From Myxococcus fulvus (GTDB lineage: Bacteria; Myxococcota; Myxococcia; Myxococcales; Myxococcaceae), in NCBI RefSeq assembly GCF_900111765.1, contig NZ_FOIB01000009.1:248001-312000 (forward strand): a stretch of 64,000 bases of DNA, written 5' to 3'. Under the pieces are notes generated by a model. That model ran no database searches. It saw only the letters and a program-made list of their open reading frames with translations, and was not told where the DNA came from. Positions within the stretch are counted from its first letter, which is position 1, and each line of letters begins with the position of its first letter. The translations under genes and the position numbers were made by a program. Below, in pieces: positions 48,102-57,265 of this stretch.

Positions 48102-51026
48102 ATGGAATGCATCGAGACACGACGACTCTTCGCCTTCGCACTGGGTGAGCTGGACGTCGAAGCGACGCATCAGGTGGAGCAGCATCTTGATTCCTGCGCC
48201 TCCTGTCGAGCACTCCTGGCGGAGGCCGCGCGTTCGCGGGACGAGGAGGCAAGCCCGCCGTCTTCGACACCCGCGACGCCCACCTCCGCGCGCTCGTGGA
48301 TCGAGCGCGGAGCGCTGCTCGGGCGCTACGTGGTGCTCGAGCGCATCGGCGCCGGGGGCATGGGCGTCGTCCACGCGGCGTATGACCCGGAGCTGGACCG
48401 GCGCGTCGCGCTCAAGCTGATTCGCATCGACTCCAGCAGCTCCGCCCACCTCGAGCGCGCCCAGGCGCGGCTGTTGCGCGAGGCCCAGGCCACCGCCCGC
48501 GTCATCCACCCGCACGTCATCACCATCCACGACGTGGGCCGCTTCGGTGAGCACGTCTTCCTGGCCATGGAGCTGGTGGACGGCACCACGCTGCGCGCGC
48601 ACATCCGCTCGAGCAAGGGACCGAGGGACTGGCGCGAGACGCTGGGCCTGTTCATCCAGGCCGGACGCGGGCTCGCGGCGGCGCACGCGCAGGGGCTGGT
48701 GCACCGGGACTTCAAGCCCGACAACGCGCTCGTCGGCAAGGACGGGCGCGTGCGCATCACCGACTTCGGGCTGGCGCGCATCGTCGAGGGCGTCGAGGAC
48801 ACACCCACGCCCACCCCGGGCACCACCGCCGCCCCGCTGCGCAGCGAGTGGCACACCCGCTCGGACATGGTGCTGGGAACGCCGGCCTACATGGCGCCCG
48901 AGCAGAAGCGCGGCGAGCCCTCCGATGCGCGCAGCGACCAGTACAGCTTCTGCGTCGCGCTGCACGAGGCCCTCTACGGCAAGCGCCCCTTCGCCCCGGC
49001 CGAGCCCGCGAGCGCCGGCACGCAGGTGTCTGTTCGCGTGCCACCCGGCCCTCGTCCTCCACCGGGCTCGGCTGTCCCGGTGTGGCTGCATCAGGTGGTG
49101 CTGCGAGGACTCGCCGCCTCGCCGGAGGAGCGTCACGAGTCCATGGACGTGCTCCTGCGCAAGCTCACCCATGCGCCCGGAGCCCGGTGGCGCCGCGCCG
49201 CGCTCGCCACGGCCGCGGGGCTGGTGTTGCTCGTGGGAGGCGCCGTCCTCCACCGCACCACGTCCGAGTCCCCCTGCTCCGGCAACGAGCATGCCCTCGT
49301 CGGCGTCTGGGATGACGCCCGCGGGGCCGCCGTACGCGCGCGCTTCACCCAGAGCCCCCTGCCCTACGCCGCGGGCGCGTGGAACGAGGTGGAACGCACG
49401 CTCGATGCCCATGCACACGCTTGGGTGACGGCGAGCCACGAGGCGTGTGTGGCCACGCGCGTGAAGGGACAGCAGACGGAGCGGCTGCTCGAGCGACAGG
49501 TCATCTGCCTGGACCAGCGGCTCAAGGACCTGGGCGCCGTGGTGGACACGCTGGCCGCCGCGGACGCGCAGGTCATCCAGAACGCGACGCGCGTGGTGCA
49601 CTCGCTGGAGAGCGTGTCCGTCTGCGCCAACCTGGCCGCGCTGGCCGCGCCCGAGCCGCCGCCCACGGACGAGGCCAGCCAGAAGCGCATGGAGGCCCTG
49701 CGCACCCGACGCGCCCAGGTACGCGCGAAGCTCAACGCGGGACAGGTCGCACCCGCGCTCCTGCTGGCGAACGAGGCGGCGGCCGAGGCCCACGCCATCG
49801 GCTACGGGCCGCTCGAGGCGGAGGTGCTGGACCTGCTCGCCGAGACGCAGGGGAAGAACCTCGCGTACCGCGACGCCATCAAGACCCTGCACCAGGCCAT
49901 CCAGGTGGCCACCGCCAGTCGACATGATCGACAGGCCGCCGAGTCGTGGGCGGGAATGATCCGCCTGCTCAGCCTGGTGGGGCCGGAGGTGGACCCGGAC
50001 GGCGCCGTGCCCGGACACGCGGAGGCGGCGCTGCACCGGCTGGGCGGCGACGCGCGCATCGAGGCGATGTACTTCCGCAACCTCGCCAGCCTCCACCGCA
50101 GGCGCGGGCGACGCGAGGAGGCGCTGGCCGCGAGCCAGCGCGCGGTGGAGCTGGCGCGCAAGCTCTACACCTCGAACGAGCCGGAGCTCGGCACGGCGCT
50201 GTTGACCATGGGCCACGCGTTGCACGAGTTCGACCGCCACGCGGAGGGGATTCGCTTCCTCACCGAGGCGGAGGCCATCTACCGGGAGAAGTACGGCCCC
50301 GAGCATCCGTACCTCGCCACCGTGCTCAGCAACCTGGCCGTCTTCAACGTGCGGCTCGGCGACATCGAGGCCGCGCTCCGATACGGGAGGGAGGCGCTGG
50401 TCATCAACCAGCGCGTCTACGGCGAGGAGAGCGAGGCGGTGGCCAGCGCGTACCACAACCTGGCCGGGTTCCTGATGGAGCAGGGGCGCCCGGAGGAGAG
50501 CCTCCAGCACTACATCAAGGCGGCGCGCATCCACGAGAAGGTGCAGGGCCCCGACGCCAGCGACGTGGGCGCGTCCCTCTCGCGCATGGGCCTGGTGCTG
50601 GCCTCGCTGGGGCGACACGAGGAGGCGCTGAAGCACCACCAGCGCGCGGTGACCATCCGCGAGAAGCGCTACGGCCCCCAGGATGCCCGGGTGGGGATGG
50701 AGCTGTTGAACGTCGCCGACGACCACCTGGGACTGGGCGAGCCGCGCAAGGCCATCCCCCTGCTGGAGCGGGCCCTCGGCCTGCTCGAACAACCCTCCGC
50801 CGAGCGCTACGCCGATGAGCTGGCCCGCGCCCGCTACTCGATGGCGCGGGCGCTCGAGACCGAGCCCGGCCAGCGTCAGCGCGCCCTCACGCTGGCGAAC
50901 GCCGCCCAGCGGTACAACCAGTCCCACCTGCCCGCCCGCACCCAGCAGTTCAAGGACGTTGAACGCTGGCTCGTGCGACACACCACGCCTCGTCTATCCT
51001 CCGAGCACCATGGCAAGCCCCTATGA
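48102..51026 (+). CDS. Ser/Thr protein kinase with anti-sigma-type zinc finger and TPR repeats
   Basis: 974 residues. Residues 1-45 are a zf-HC2-like finger (H-L-D-S-C-A-S-C, i.e. H-x3-C-x2-C), the zinc-binding core of anti-sigma factors. A Hanks-type kinase at about 75-350 has a G-A-G-G-M-G loop, A-L-K-L-I-R lysine, H-R-D-F-K-P-D-N, D-F-G-L-A-R and G-T-P-A-Y-M-A-P-E-Q, so it should be active. One transmembrane helix (about 365-390, L-A-T-A-A-G-L-V-L-L-V-G-G) precedes a tail with many TPR-like repeats (about 520-950). It is divergent from the gmx1 sigma gene, which suggests that it binds or is regulated with that sigma factor. The TPR tail would face the periplasm. Confidence 0.92.
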   Translation: MECIETRRLFAFALGELDVEATHQVEQHLDSCASCRALLAEAARSRDEEASPPSSTPATPTSARSWIERGALLGRYVVLERIGAGGMGVVHAAYDPELDRRVALKLIRIDSSSSAHLERAQARLLREAQATARVIHPHVITIHDVGRFGEHVFLAMELVDGTTLRAHIRSSKGPRDWRETLGLFIQAGRGLAAAHAQGLVHRDFKPDNALVGKDGRVRITDFGLARIVEGVEDTPTPTPGTTAAPLRSEWHTRSDMVLGTPAYMAPEQKRGEPSDARSDQYSFCVALHEALYGKRPFAPAEPASAGTQVSVRVPPGPRPPPGSAVPVWLHQVVLRGLAASPEERHESMDVLLRKLTHAPGARWRRAALATAAGLVLLVGGAVLHRTTSESPCSGNEHALVGVWDDARGAAVRARFTQSPLPYAAGAWNEVERTLDAHAHAWVTASHEACVATRVKGQQTERLLERQVICLDQRLKDLGAVVDTLAAADAQVIQNATRVVHSLESVSVCANLAALAAPEPPPTDEASQKRMEALRTRRAQVRAKLNAGQVAPALLLANEAAAEAHAIGYGPLEAEVLDLLAETQGKNLAYRDAIKTLHQAIQVATASRHDRQAAESWAGMIRLLSLVGPEVDPDGAVPGHAEAALHRLGGDARIEAMYFRNLASLHRRRGRREEALAASQRAVELARKLYTSNEPELGTALLTMGHALHEFDRHAEGIRFLTEAEAIYREKYGPEHPYLATVLSNLAVFNVRLGDIEAALRYGREALVINQRVYGEESEAVASAYHNLAGFLMEQGRPEESLQHYIKAARIHEKVQGPDASDVGASLSRMGLVLASLGRHEEALKHHQRAVTIREKRYGPQDARVGMELLNVADDHLGLGEPRKAIPLLERALGLLEQPSAERYADELARARYSMARALETEPGQRQRALTLANAAQRYNQSHLPARTQQFKDVERWLVRHTTPRLSSEHHGKPL

Positions 51027-51579
51027 GGTGACGGCGGTGCGCGGCCCGTCGGAGCTCCCGCGAATCCTGGAGCTGCAGCGCAGGAACCTGAAGCAGGTGC
51101 TCGAGGATGACGAGATGCGCTCGCAAGGCTTCGTCACCGTGGAGCACGACGTGACGGCCCTGGAGCGGATGCACGCACTGGCGCCCAGCATCGTCGCGCA
51201 CCACGGCGACGACCTGGTGGCCTACGCGCTGACCATGCCCCGCGAGTGCCGCGCGCTGATGCCCCTGCTCGTCCCGATGTTCGACCTGCTCGACACGCTG
51301 GAGTACCGCGGGCGCGCGCTGAGAGAGCAGCGCTTCTACGTCATGGGGCAGGTCTGCGTGGACAAGGCGCACCGGGGCAAGGGGCTCTTCGACCAGCTCT
51401 ACGCGAAGCACCGGGAGCTGTACCGTGAGCGCTTCGACCTGCTCGTCACCGAGGTGTCGGCGCGCAACACGCGCTCGCTGCGCGCCCATGAGCGCGTGGG
51501 CTTCAGGACGCTGCACACCTATCGCGACGCCACGGACGAGTGGGCCGTCGTGGCGTGGGACTGGAGCGAGCCGTCCTGA
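51010..51579 (+). CDS. GNAT family N-acetyltransferase
   Basis: 189 residues from the ATG at 51010, which overlaps the kinase 3' end by 17 bases. The GNAT core is visible: G-Q-V-C-V-D-K-A-H-R-G-K-G-L near residue 115 (motif A acetyl-CoA loop) and V-S-A-R-N-T-R-S-L-R-A-H-E-R-V-G-F near 155. It transfers an acetyl group to an unknown amine substrate. It is probably translationally coupled to the kinase. Confidence 0.85.
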   Translation: MASPYEVTAVRGPSELPRILELQRRNLKQVLEDDEMRSQGFVTVEHDVTALERMHALAPSIVAHHGDDLVAYALTMPRECRALMPLLVPMFDLLDTLEYRGRALREQRFYVMGQVCVDKAHRGKGLFDQLYAKHRELYRERFDLLVTEVSARNTRSLRAHERVGFRTLHTYRDATDEWAVVAWDWSEPS

Positions 51580-52249
51580 CGGCGGCCACCACCAGGTCCG
51601 TGCAGCCGACAGGCGGCTGTTGAGGAAGCGGCCAGGCCGCCTTCGGGACCTCGGAGCGGCAACGCGCCCCGGACGGACGGTTGCGCGTCGTATGTCATTG
51701 CCCTCCGTCGCGGCCCCGTGCCCATCGACGCCCGGCGCACGATTTGCGCCCCCACGCGTCAACGCCCTCCGCTCGGTTTCTTCGAAAGCGTAGGGACGAG
51801 CGGTTCGTCCCTCACCGGAACCACCGTGGCGATTCCTCCCTGGTGGAAATCCCGGGGCCCGGCCGCTTGCGCAGTCCCTCGGCCCTCCGGGTAGTCATCA
51901 CACCATGGGAAACCACGAGGTCACTCCCACCCCCTACCACCCGGCGTCCCGAGGTGGCGCACGGGGCGTCTTCGGCGCGGACGGCACGCTCCGCGCGCTC
52001 ACCGGCCGGGGCTCCCTCGTGGCCGGGCGGCGCTCGACACGCGGCGGCCACCTCCCCACCGGCCATGCGAGCGCGCCATCCGCCCCACCCCTCTCGGCCC
52101 GGTGCGGGCGCGGCGTAGCATGAGCGAGTGAATGCGCGGGTGCCTTGTCTCGTCCTCCGAGGCAACGCCCCATCGGAGCCAATTGTCTCGTATATGATGC
52201 TTTGGTAGAGGACCGCCGCAGGCAGCACCCGCCTTTCTTCCCCGCCATC
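51580..52249. other. 670-base spacer, candidate promoter region of the pigment operon
   Basis: No credible gene is seen in this region, although GC-driven open frames cross it on both strands. It holds a stem GGGACGA (51793-51799)/TCGTCCC (51805-51811) that could terminate upstream transcription. A TATGAT -10-like hexamer is at 52193-52198, but without a good -35 at the usual distance. The operon promoter is expected here, but its location is not fixed. Confidence 0.4.
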
Positions 52250-52981
52250 ATGGTTTTTTCCGTCCACCACTGGGCCGCGTGGGCTCCCGGGCTTGTCGGG
52301 CAAGACGCCTGGAGGTCCTGGCTCTCACAGCCCCATCCGCTTCCGTCCGAGGGAACCCCTCCGCTGACGGAGATGCCGCCGATGATGCGCCGTCGGGTGG
52401 ACAGGCTGGGCCGCATCGCGCTCCAGGCGGCGTACACGTGCCAGGCGGACGGCCCCGCGTGTCCCCTGGTGTTCGCGTCCCGCTATGGGGACATGGGCCG
52501 CTCGGTGGACCTGCTGGAGCAGCTGGCGAAGTCCACCCCGCTGTCGCCCACGTCCTTCAGCCTGTCGGTGCACAACGCCATCGGCGGGCTGTACTCCATC
52601 GCCCGGGGGGACTTGACGGCGCAGAGCGCGGTGGCCGCGGGCGCGGAGACGGTGGAGGCCGCCTTCGTGGAAGCGTGCGGGCTGCTCGGCGAGGGCGCCC
52701 CGGAGGTCGTCGTCATCGTCTATGACGAGCCCCGCCCCGTGCCCTTCCAGCACTTCCCGGAGCAGGTGTCCCTGGCGCACGCCTGGGCCTGCAGCGTGAG
52801 GCCCGCGGGCGACGGCCCCCGCTTCCGGCTGTCCTGCCACGCCGCCGACGGAGCCGGGCCCGCGCCACTGCCGGAGGGGATTGCCGAGGAGCTGTCCGTG
52901 CTGCGCTTCCTCGCCCTGGACGACGCGCGCCTGGAGCGCGTCCTGGGCTCGCGCCTGTGGCGGTGGGAACGCGATGTCTGA
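52250..52981 (+). CDS. beta-ketoacyl synthase-like chain-length factor
   Basis: 243 residues. The ATG at 52250 begins the M-V-F-S-V-H-H-W-A-A-W-A-P-G-L segment characteristic of the ketoacyl-synthase-2 (PF13723) proteins of aryl-polyene clusters; an in-frame extension upstream is not supported, and there is no clear Shine-Dalgarno. The fold is half a ketosynthase (F-S-L-S-V-H-N-A-I-G-G-L-Y-S, then A-A-G-A-E-T-V-E-A-A-F). The active-site Cys region is absent, as in chain-length factors that pair with a separate ketosynthase. It opens the operon and overlaps the acyltransferase gene by eight bases. Confidence 0.8.
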   Translation: MVFSVHHWAAWAPGLVGQDAWRSWLSQPHPLPSEGTPPLTEMPPMMRRRVDRLGRIALQAAYTCQADGPACPLVFASRYGDMGRSVDLLEQLAKSTPLSPTSFSLSVHNAIGGLYSIARGDLTAQSAVAAGAETVEAAFVEACGLLGEGAPEVVVIVYDEPRPVPFQHFPEQVSLAHAWACSVRPAGDGPRFRLSCHAADGAGPAPLPEGIAEELSVLRFLALDDARLERVLGSRLWRWERDV

Positions 52982-53753
52982 GCGCCTCAACTACTACTGG
53001 CGCGTGTTCGCCACGGGCTTCTGCTTCGCCATCTTCGGGCTGGGCGGGCTGGCCCTGCGCATCATCTTCTTCCCGCTGCTGTCGCTGCTGGTGCGCGACA
53101 AGCCCCGGCGCACGCGGCTGGCCCGGCTGGCGGTCCATTACTCGTTCCGCTTCTTCATCGAGCTGATGCGCGGGGTGGGCGTGCTGGCCTACCACATCGA
53201 GGGCATGGAGAAGCTCGCGCGCCCCGGCCTGCTCATCCTCGCCAACCACCCCACGCTCATCGACGTGGTGTTCCTCATCTCGCTGGTGCCCAACGCGGAC
53301 TGCGTGGTGAAGGCGAGCCTGGCCAACAACCCCTTCACCCGGGGACCCGTGGAGGCCACCGGCTACCTGTGCAACGACTCCGGCCCGGAGCTGGTCAAGG
53401 CGTGCATCGCGTCCGTGAAGGCGGGCAACAACCTCATCATCTTCCCCGAGGGCACCCGCACGCCGGTGACGGGCCCGATGAAGCTGCAGCGCGGCGCGGC
53501 CAACATCGCGGTGCGCGGGCCCTGTGACATCACCCCCGTCACCATCCGCTGCCAGCCGCTGAGCCTCACCAAGGGCCTGCCCTGGTGGCGCGTGCCCCCC
53601 TCGAAGATGAACTTCACCATCGTGGTCCAGGACGACATCCAGGTCTCGTCCATGGTCGACGAAGCGCACGGAGAGGCGCTCGCGGCCCGCCATCTCACCG
53701 AGAGATTGCACGACTACTTCTCCACGGAGTCACAACGCCATGCAGGTGCTTGA
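52974..53753 (+). CDS. PlsC-type 1-acyl-glycerol-phosphate acyltransferase-like protein
   Basis: 259 residues. One or two membrane helices lie near the N-terminus, then the acyltransferase motifs N-H-P-T-L-I-D (H-x4-D) near 97 and F-P-E-G-T-R near 160. Expected role in this cluster: transfer of the polyene acyl chain to a lipid acceptor or ACP-linked intermediate. It overlaps the chain-length-factor gene by eight bases and the first ACP gene by 14, so it is co-translated. Confidence 0.85.
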   Translation: MSERLNYYWRVFATGFCFAIFGLGGLALRIIFFPLLSLLVRDKPRRTRLARLAVHYSFRFFIELMRGVGVLAYHIEGMEKLARPGLLILANHPTLIDVVFLISLVPNADCVVKASLANNPFTRGPVEATGYLCNDSGPELVKACIASVKAGNNLIIFPEGTRTPVTGPMKLQRGAANIAVRGPCDITPVTIRCQPLSLTKGLPWWRVPPSKMNFTIVVQDDIQVSSMVDEAHGEALAARHLTERLHDYFSTESQRHAGA

Positions 53754-54000
53754 GCAGGAGATAAAGAAGCTGGTCATCGAGACGTTGAATCTCGAGGACG
53801 TCAAACCCGAGGACATCGACCCGGGTGCGCCGCTGTTCGTCGAGGGCCTGGGGCTGGACTCCATCGATGCCCTGGAGCTCGGCCTGGCGCTGCAGAAGAC
53901 CTATGGCGTCGCCCTGGCGAGCGACTCCCAGGAGAACCGTCGTCACTTCGCCAGCGTGCGCGCCCTCGCGACCTTCGTGAGCGCCCACCGCAAGTCCTGA
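53740..54000 (+). CDS. acyl carrier protein 1
   Basis: 86 residues, a typical ACP helical bundle. The phosphopantetheine attachment serine is in G-L-D-S-I-D-A (Ser41). In aryl-polyene systems the ACPs carry the growing chain; two are usually present. Overlaps the preceding acyltransferase gene. Confidence 0.9.
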   Translation: MQVLEQEIKKLVIETLNLEDVKPEDIDPGAPLFVEGLGLDSIDALELGLALQKTYGVALASDSQENRRHFASVRALATFVSAHRKS

Positions 54001-54029
54001 GCATCCAACAACCATTCGAGGGGGCCCCC

Positions 54030-54296
54030 ATGCACCACATGACCAAGAACCAGCTCTTCGAGAACCTGCGCACGCTCCTGCAGGACACCTTCGACATCGA
54101 CCCGGCGCGAATCACCCCCGAGGCCCGCCTCCGGGACGACCTGGACATCGACAGCATCGACGCGGTGGACCTGCTGGTGAAGCTCAAGCCCGTGACGGGC
54201 AAGCGCATCTCGCCGGAGGTCTTCAAGTCGGTCCGCACCATCCAGGACGTCGTCGACGCGCTGCACAGCCTGCTCGACGAATCCGTGGCGGCGTGA
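54030..54296 (+). CDS. acyl carrier protein 2
   Basis: 88 residues; the ATG at 54030 has a GAGGGGG ribosome site. Phosphopantetheine serine in D-I-D-S-I-D-A (Ser42). It differs clearly in sequence from ACP 1, consistent with distinct partners (for example starter versus extender). The stop overlaps the GTG start of the next gene. Confidence 0.9.
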   Translation: MHHMTKNQLFENLRTLLQDTFDIDPARITPEARLRDDLDIDSIDAVDLLVKLKPVTGKRISPEVFKSVRTIQDVVDALHSLLDESVAA

Positions 54297-54844
54297 AGCA
54301 CCTGCGTCCAGCGCTGCTCGGCGTGCTGAGCCTCGCGTACCCGCTCTTGATGTACAGCGGGCTGGGCCGGTTCGAGCCTCGCTGGATGGCGATACCGCTG
54401 GGGGTCATGGCCGTCTTGCGCGCCGTGGCCACGAAGGAGCGGGTGTGGCTGGTCACCGCCGCGCTCGCGCTCGTGCTCGCGGGCACCAGCATGCTGGGCA
54501 ACCACGCCCTGCCGTTGAAGCTCTATCCGGTGCTCGTGAACTCGATGCTGCTCGCCGTCTTCGCCACCAGCCTGGTGTACCCGCCCACCGTCATCGAGCG
54601 GCTGGCACGGCTGCGCGAGCCGGAGCTGCCGGCCTCGGGCGTGGCCTACACGCGGCGGGTGACGCAGGTGTGGTGCGGCTTCTTCGTCGTCAACGGCGGC
54701 ATCGCGCTCGCCACGGCCCTGTGGGCGAGCGACGCCACGTGGGCGCTGTACAACGGGCTCATCTCCTATGGGTTGATGGGGCTGCTCTTCGCCGGTGAGT
54801 GGCTGGTGCGCCGACGCGTGAGGGCGGGCCACGTCCATGGCTGA
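54293..54844 (+). CDS. COG4648 family membrane protein of the pigment operon
   Basis: 183 residues with a GTG start at 54293 overlapping the ACP 2 stop by four bases (GTGA). Five to six hydrophobic helices make a small integral membrane protein. Such COG4648 proteins are consistently encoded in aryl-polyene clusters, where their function is unknown. Overlaps the ligase gene by eight bases. Confidence 0.75.
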   Translation: MKHLRPALLGVLSLAYPLLMYSGLGRFEPRWMAIPLGVMAVLRAVATKERVWLVTAALALVLAGTSMLGNHALPLKLYPVLVNSMLLAVFATSLVYPPTVIERLARLREPELPASGVAYTRRVTQVWCGFFVVNGGIALATALWASDATWALYNGLISYGLMGLLFAGEWLVRRRVRAGHVHG

Positions 54845-56531
54845 GAGCGTCGCCCTCGAACACCTCCTCACCCACGGCCGCCCCTCCGACTTCCCGGTGG
54901 CGCTGCGGGACGGCCACGTGCTGGGGTTCGCGGCCTTCCAGGCGCGAGCCGCCGGCTGGCGCGCGGCCATCGAGCGCCGCGAGGGTCGCAGGCTGGCGCT
55001 GTACTTCGAGGACACGTACGAGTTCGCCGCCGCGCTCCTGGGCGCCTGGCACGCGGGGCGATGTGTCTACCTGCCGTCCGACCTCCAGCCCGCCACGGTG
55101 GAGCGGCTCGCGCGCGAGGTGGACGGCTTCGCCGGACAGGTCCCCGCCTCGCTCTCCCCGCTCGTGCCCGAGGAGACCCGGCGCTCCGACTGGAGGCCGC
55201 TGTCCTCGGGGGCGCGCTCGCTGGTGGTCTACACCTCCGGCTCCAGCGGCGAGCCCGCGGCCATCCCCAAGCACCTGGGCCAGCTCACGCGCGAGGTCCA
55301 CACGCTGGGCCGCCTGTTCGACGCGCGCGTCGGCGACGCCCGCGTGCTCGCCACCGTCTCGCACCAGCACATCTACGGGCTCCTGTTCCGGGTGCTCTGG
55401 CCGCTGACGGCGGGCCGGCCGTTCCTCGCGCGCAGCCTGCCGTATCCGGAGGAACTGCTCGCGGAGCTGACGAAGGGTCCGTCCGTGCTCGTGGCCAGCC
55501 CCGCCCACCTCAAGCGGCTGCCCGAGACGCTGGCGTGGGAGAGCGCTCGCGGGAACCTGCGCGCGGTGTATTCGTCCGGAGGGCCGCTGCCCACCGAGGC
55601 GCTGCACGCGTGTCGGACGCTCCTGGGTCAGGCCCCGGTGGAGGTCTACGGCAGCTCGGAGACGGGCGGCATCGCGTGGCGACAGCGCTCGCGAGAGGAC
55701 GATGCGGGCTGGACGCTGATGCCGGGCCTGGAGGTCCGCTTGGAGGACGACGCGCTCGCGGTCCGCTCCCCGCACCTGCCGGACGACAGCTGGTTCCAGA
55801 CCGAGGACCGGGCGCGGCTCCTGCCGGAGGGCTTCGAGCTGCTCGGGCGCAAGGACCGCCTGCTGAAGCTGGAGGAGAAGCGCGTGTCGCTGAGCGCCAT
55901 GGAGCGAACGCTCGTGGCGGGCGGGCTGCTGGCCGAGGCGCGCGTGGTGCCGCTGCACGAGGGCCTGCGGGTGACGCTCGCGGTGGTGGCGGTGCCCACG
56001 GCCGCTGGCGGCAGGCTCCTCACGGGACAGGGCAAGCGCTCGCTGAACCAGGCCCTGCGGGAACAGCTGGCCCACGGCTTCGAGCCTGCTGTCCTTCCGC
56101 GTCGATTCCGGTATCTGGAGGCGATGCCAGTCAACAGCCAGGGCAAATCCACCGAGGCGGCGCTCACGGCCCTCTTCGACTCCCGCCGGCCGCCCCTGCG
56201 CGTGCTCGAGCAGGGTCCGGAGAAGGCCGTGCTGAGCCTGGAGACGCCGGCGAGCCTGCCCCAGTTCAAGGGGCACTTCCCCCAGAAGGCCATCCTGCCT
56301 GGCGTGGCGCAGATCGAGTGGGCTATCCAGCTCGCCCGCGAGCTGTTCACGCTGCCGCCCCACTTCCTCCGCATGGAGGTGGTGAAGTTCCAGCAGCTCA
56401 TCGTCCCGGAGACGCAGGTGACGCTGGAGCTGACGTGGAGCGCGGCCAAGGGCAGCCTCCACTTCAAGTACACCTCCGAGGCCGGCACCCACGGGAGCGG
56501 CCGCATCCTGTTCACCGAGGTCCACGGATGA
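54837..56531 (+). CDS. AMP-dependent acyl/aryl-ACP ligase fused to a hot-dog dehydratase
   Basis: 564 residues. The adenylation domain (about 1-445) shows the P-loop Y-T-S-G-S-S-G-E, a Y-G-S-S-E-T-G-G block and T-E-D-R, then the hinge G-R-K-D-R-L-L-K. A C-terminal extension from about 450 carries F-K-G-H-F-P-Q-K-A-I-L-P-G-V, with the His at residue 480, the catalytic His motif of FabA/FabZ-type dehydratases. The ligase would activate the aromatic starter acid and load an ACP; the dehydratase would reduce-cycle the extended chain. Fusion of the two activities is notable. Four-base overlap (ATGA) with the glycosyltransferase gene. Confidence 0.85.
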   Translation: MAESVALEHLLTHGRPSDFPVALRDGHVLGFAAFQARAAGWRAAIERREGRRLALYFEDTYEFAAALLGAWHAGRCVYLPSDLQPATVERLAREVDGFAGQVPASLSPLVPEETRRSDWRPLSSGARSLVVYTSGSSGEPAAIPKHLGQLTREVHTLGRLFDARVGDARVLATVSHQHIYGLLFRVLWPLTAGRPFLARSLPYPEELLAELTKGPSVLVASPAHLKRLPETLAWESARGNLRAVYSSGGPLPTEALHACRTLLGQAPVEVYGSSETGGIAWRQRSREDDAGWTLMPGLEVRLEDDALAVRSPHLPDDSWFQTEDRARLLPEGFELLGRKDRLLKLEEKRVSLSAMERTLVAGGLLAEARVVPLHEGLRVTLAVVAVPTAAGGRLLTGQGKRSLNQALREQLAHGFEPAVLPRRFRYLEAMPVNSQGKSTEAALTALFDSRRPPLRVLEQGPEKAVLSLETPASLPQFKGHFPQKAILPGVAQIEWAIQLARELFTLPPHFLRMEVVKFQQLIVPETQVTLELTWSAAKGSLHFKYTSEAGTHGSGRILFTEVHG

Positions 56532-57265
56532 AGGTCTGCGCGGTGATTCCCGTCTACAACCACGGCGAGGCCGTGGGCGCGGTGGTGCACGCCGTGCGCT
56601 CGCATGGGCTGCCGTGCCTGCTGGTGGACGACGGCAGCGAGCCGGGCTGCGCGCGGGTGCTGGACTCGCTCGCGGAAGGTGACGCGGCCGGTGTCTCGGT
56701 GGTGCGCCTGCCCCGGAACGAGGGCAAGGGCGGCGCGATGATGGCCGGCTTCAAGGCGGCCCAGGCCGCGGGCTACAGCCACGCGCTGCAGATCGACGCC
56801 GACGGTCAGCACGACACGGGCGACATCCCGCGCTTCGTGGAGCTGGCGAAGGGCGCTCCCGACAAGCTCGTCTGCGGCACGCCCGTGTACGACGAGTCGG
56901 TGCCCAAGGGCCGGCTGTACGGCCGCTACGCCACGCACATCTGGGTGTGGATCAACACGCTGTCGCTGGCCATCCGCGATTCGATGTGCGGCTTCCGCGT
57001 CTATCCGCTGGCGCCCACCCTGGCGCTCATCGACTCGGTGCGCATCGGCAAGCGGATGGACTTCGACGTGGAGGTGGTGGTGCGGCTGTACTGGCGGGGG
57101 ATGGGCATCCTCAACCAGCCCACCCGCGTGCGCTACCCCACCGACGGCATCTCCCACTTCGACGTGCTCTGGGACAACGTGCGCATCTCCCGCATGCACG
57201 CGAAGCTGTTCTTCGGGATGCTGGCGCGGCTGCCCCTGCTCCTCTGGAGGAAGGTCTCCTCATGA
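56528..57265 (+). CDS. family 2 glycosyltransferase
   Basis: 245 residues, GT2 fold: V-I-P-V-Y-N-H near the N-terminus, V-D-D-G-S, N-E-G-K-G, and the D-A-D-G-Q-H metal motif near 90, resembling dolichol-phosphate-mannose synthases. The C-terminus is hydrophobic and basic, likely membrane-associated. In this cluster it probably glycosylates the polyene or its lipid carrier. ATGA overlaps with both flanking genes. Confidence 0.85.
   Translation: MKVCAVIPVYNHGEAVGAVVHAVRSHGLPCLLVDDGSEPGCARVLDSLAEGDAAGVSVVRLPRNEGKGGAMMAGFKAAQAAGYSHALQIDADGQHDTGDIPRFVELAKGAPDKLVCGTPVYDESVPKGRLYGRYATHIWVWINTLSLAIRDSMCGFRVYPLAPTLALIDSVRIGKRMDFDVEVVVRLYWRGMGILNQPTRVRYPTDGISHFDVLWDNVRISRMHAKLFFGMLARLPLLLWRKVSS

Noticed and set aside
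48060..50981. 973-residue antisense open frame across the kinase gene
   Set aside because: Composition is the expected shadow of a GC-rich coding strand, with no domains; the kinase on the plus strand is unambiguous.
51812..52303. 163-residue minus-strand frame in the spacer before the pigment operon
   Set aside because: No start context, odd composition, and no recognisable domain; more likely non-coding.
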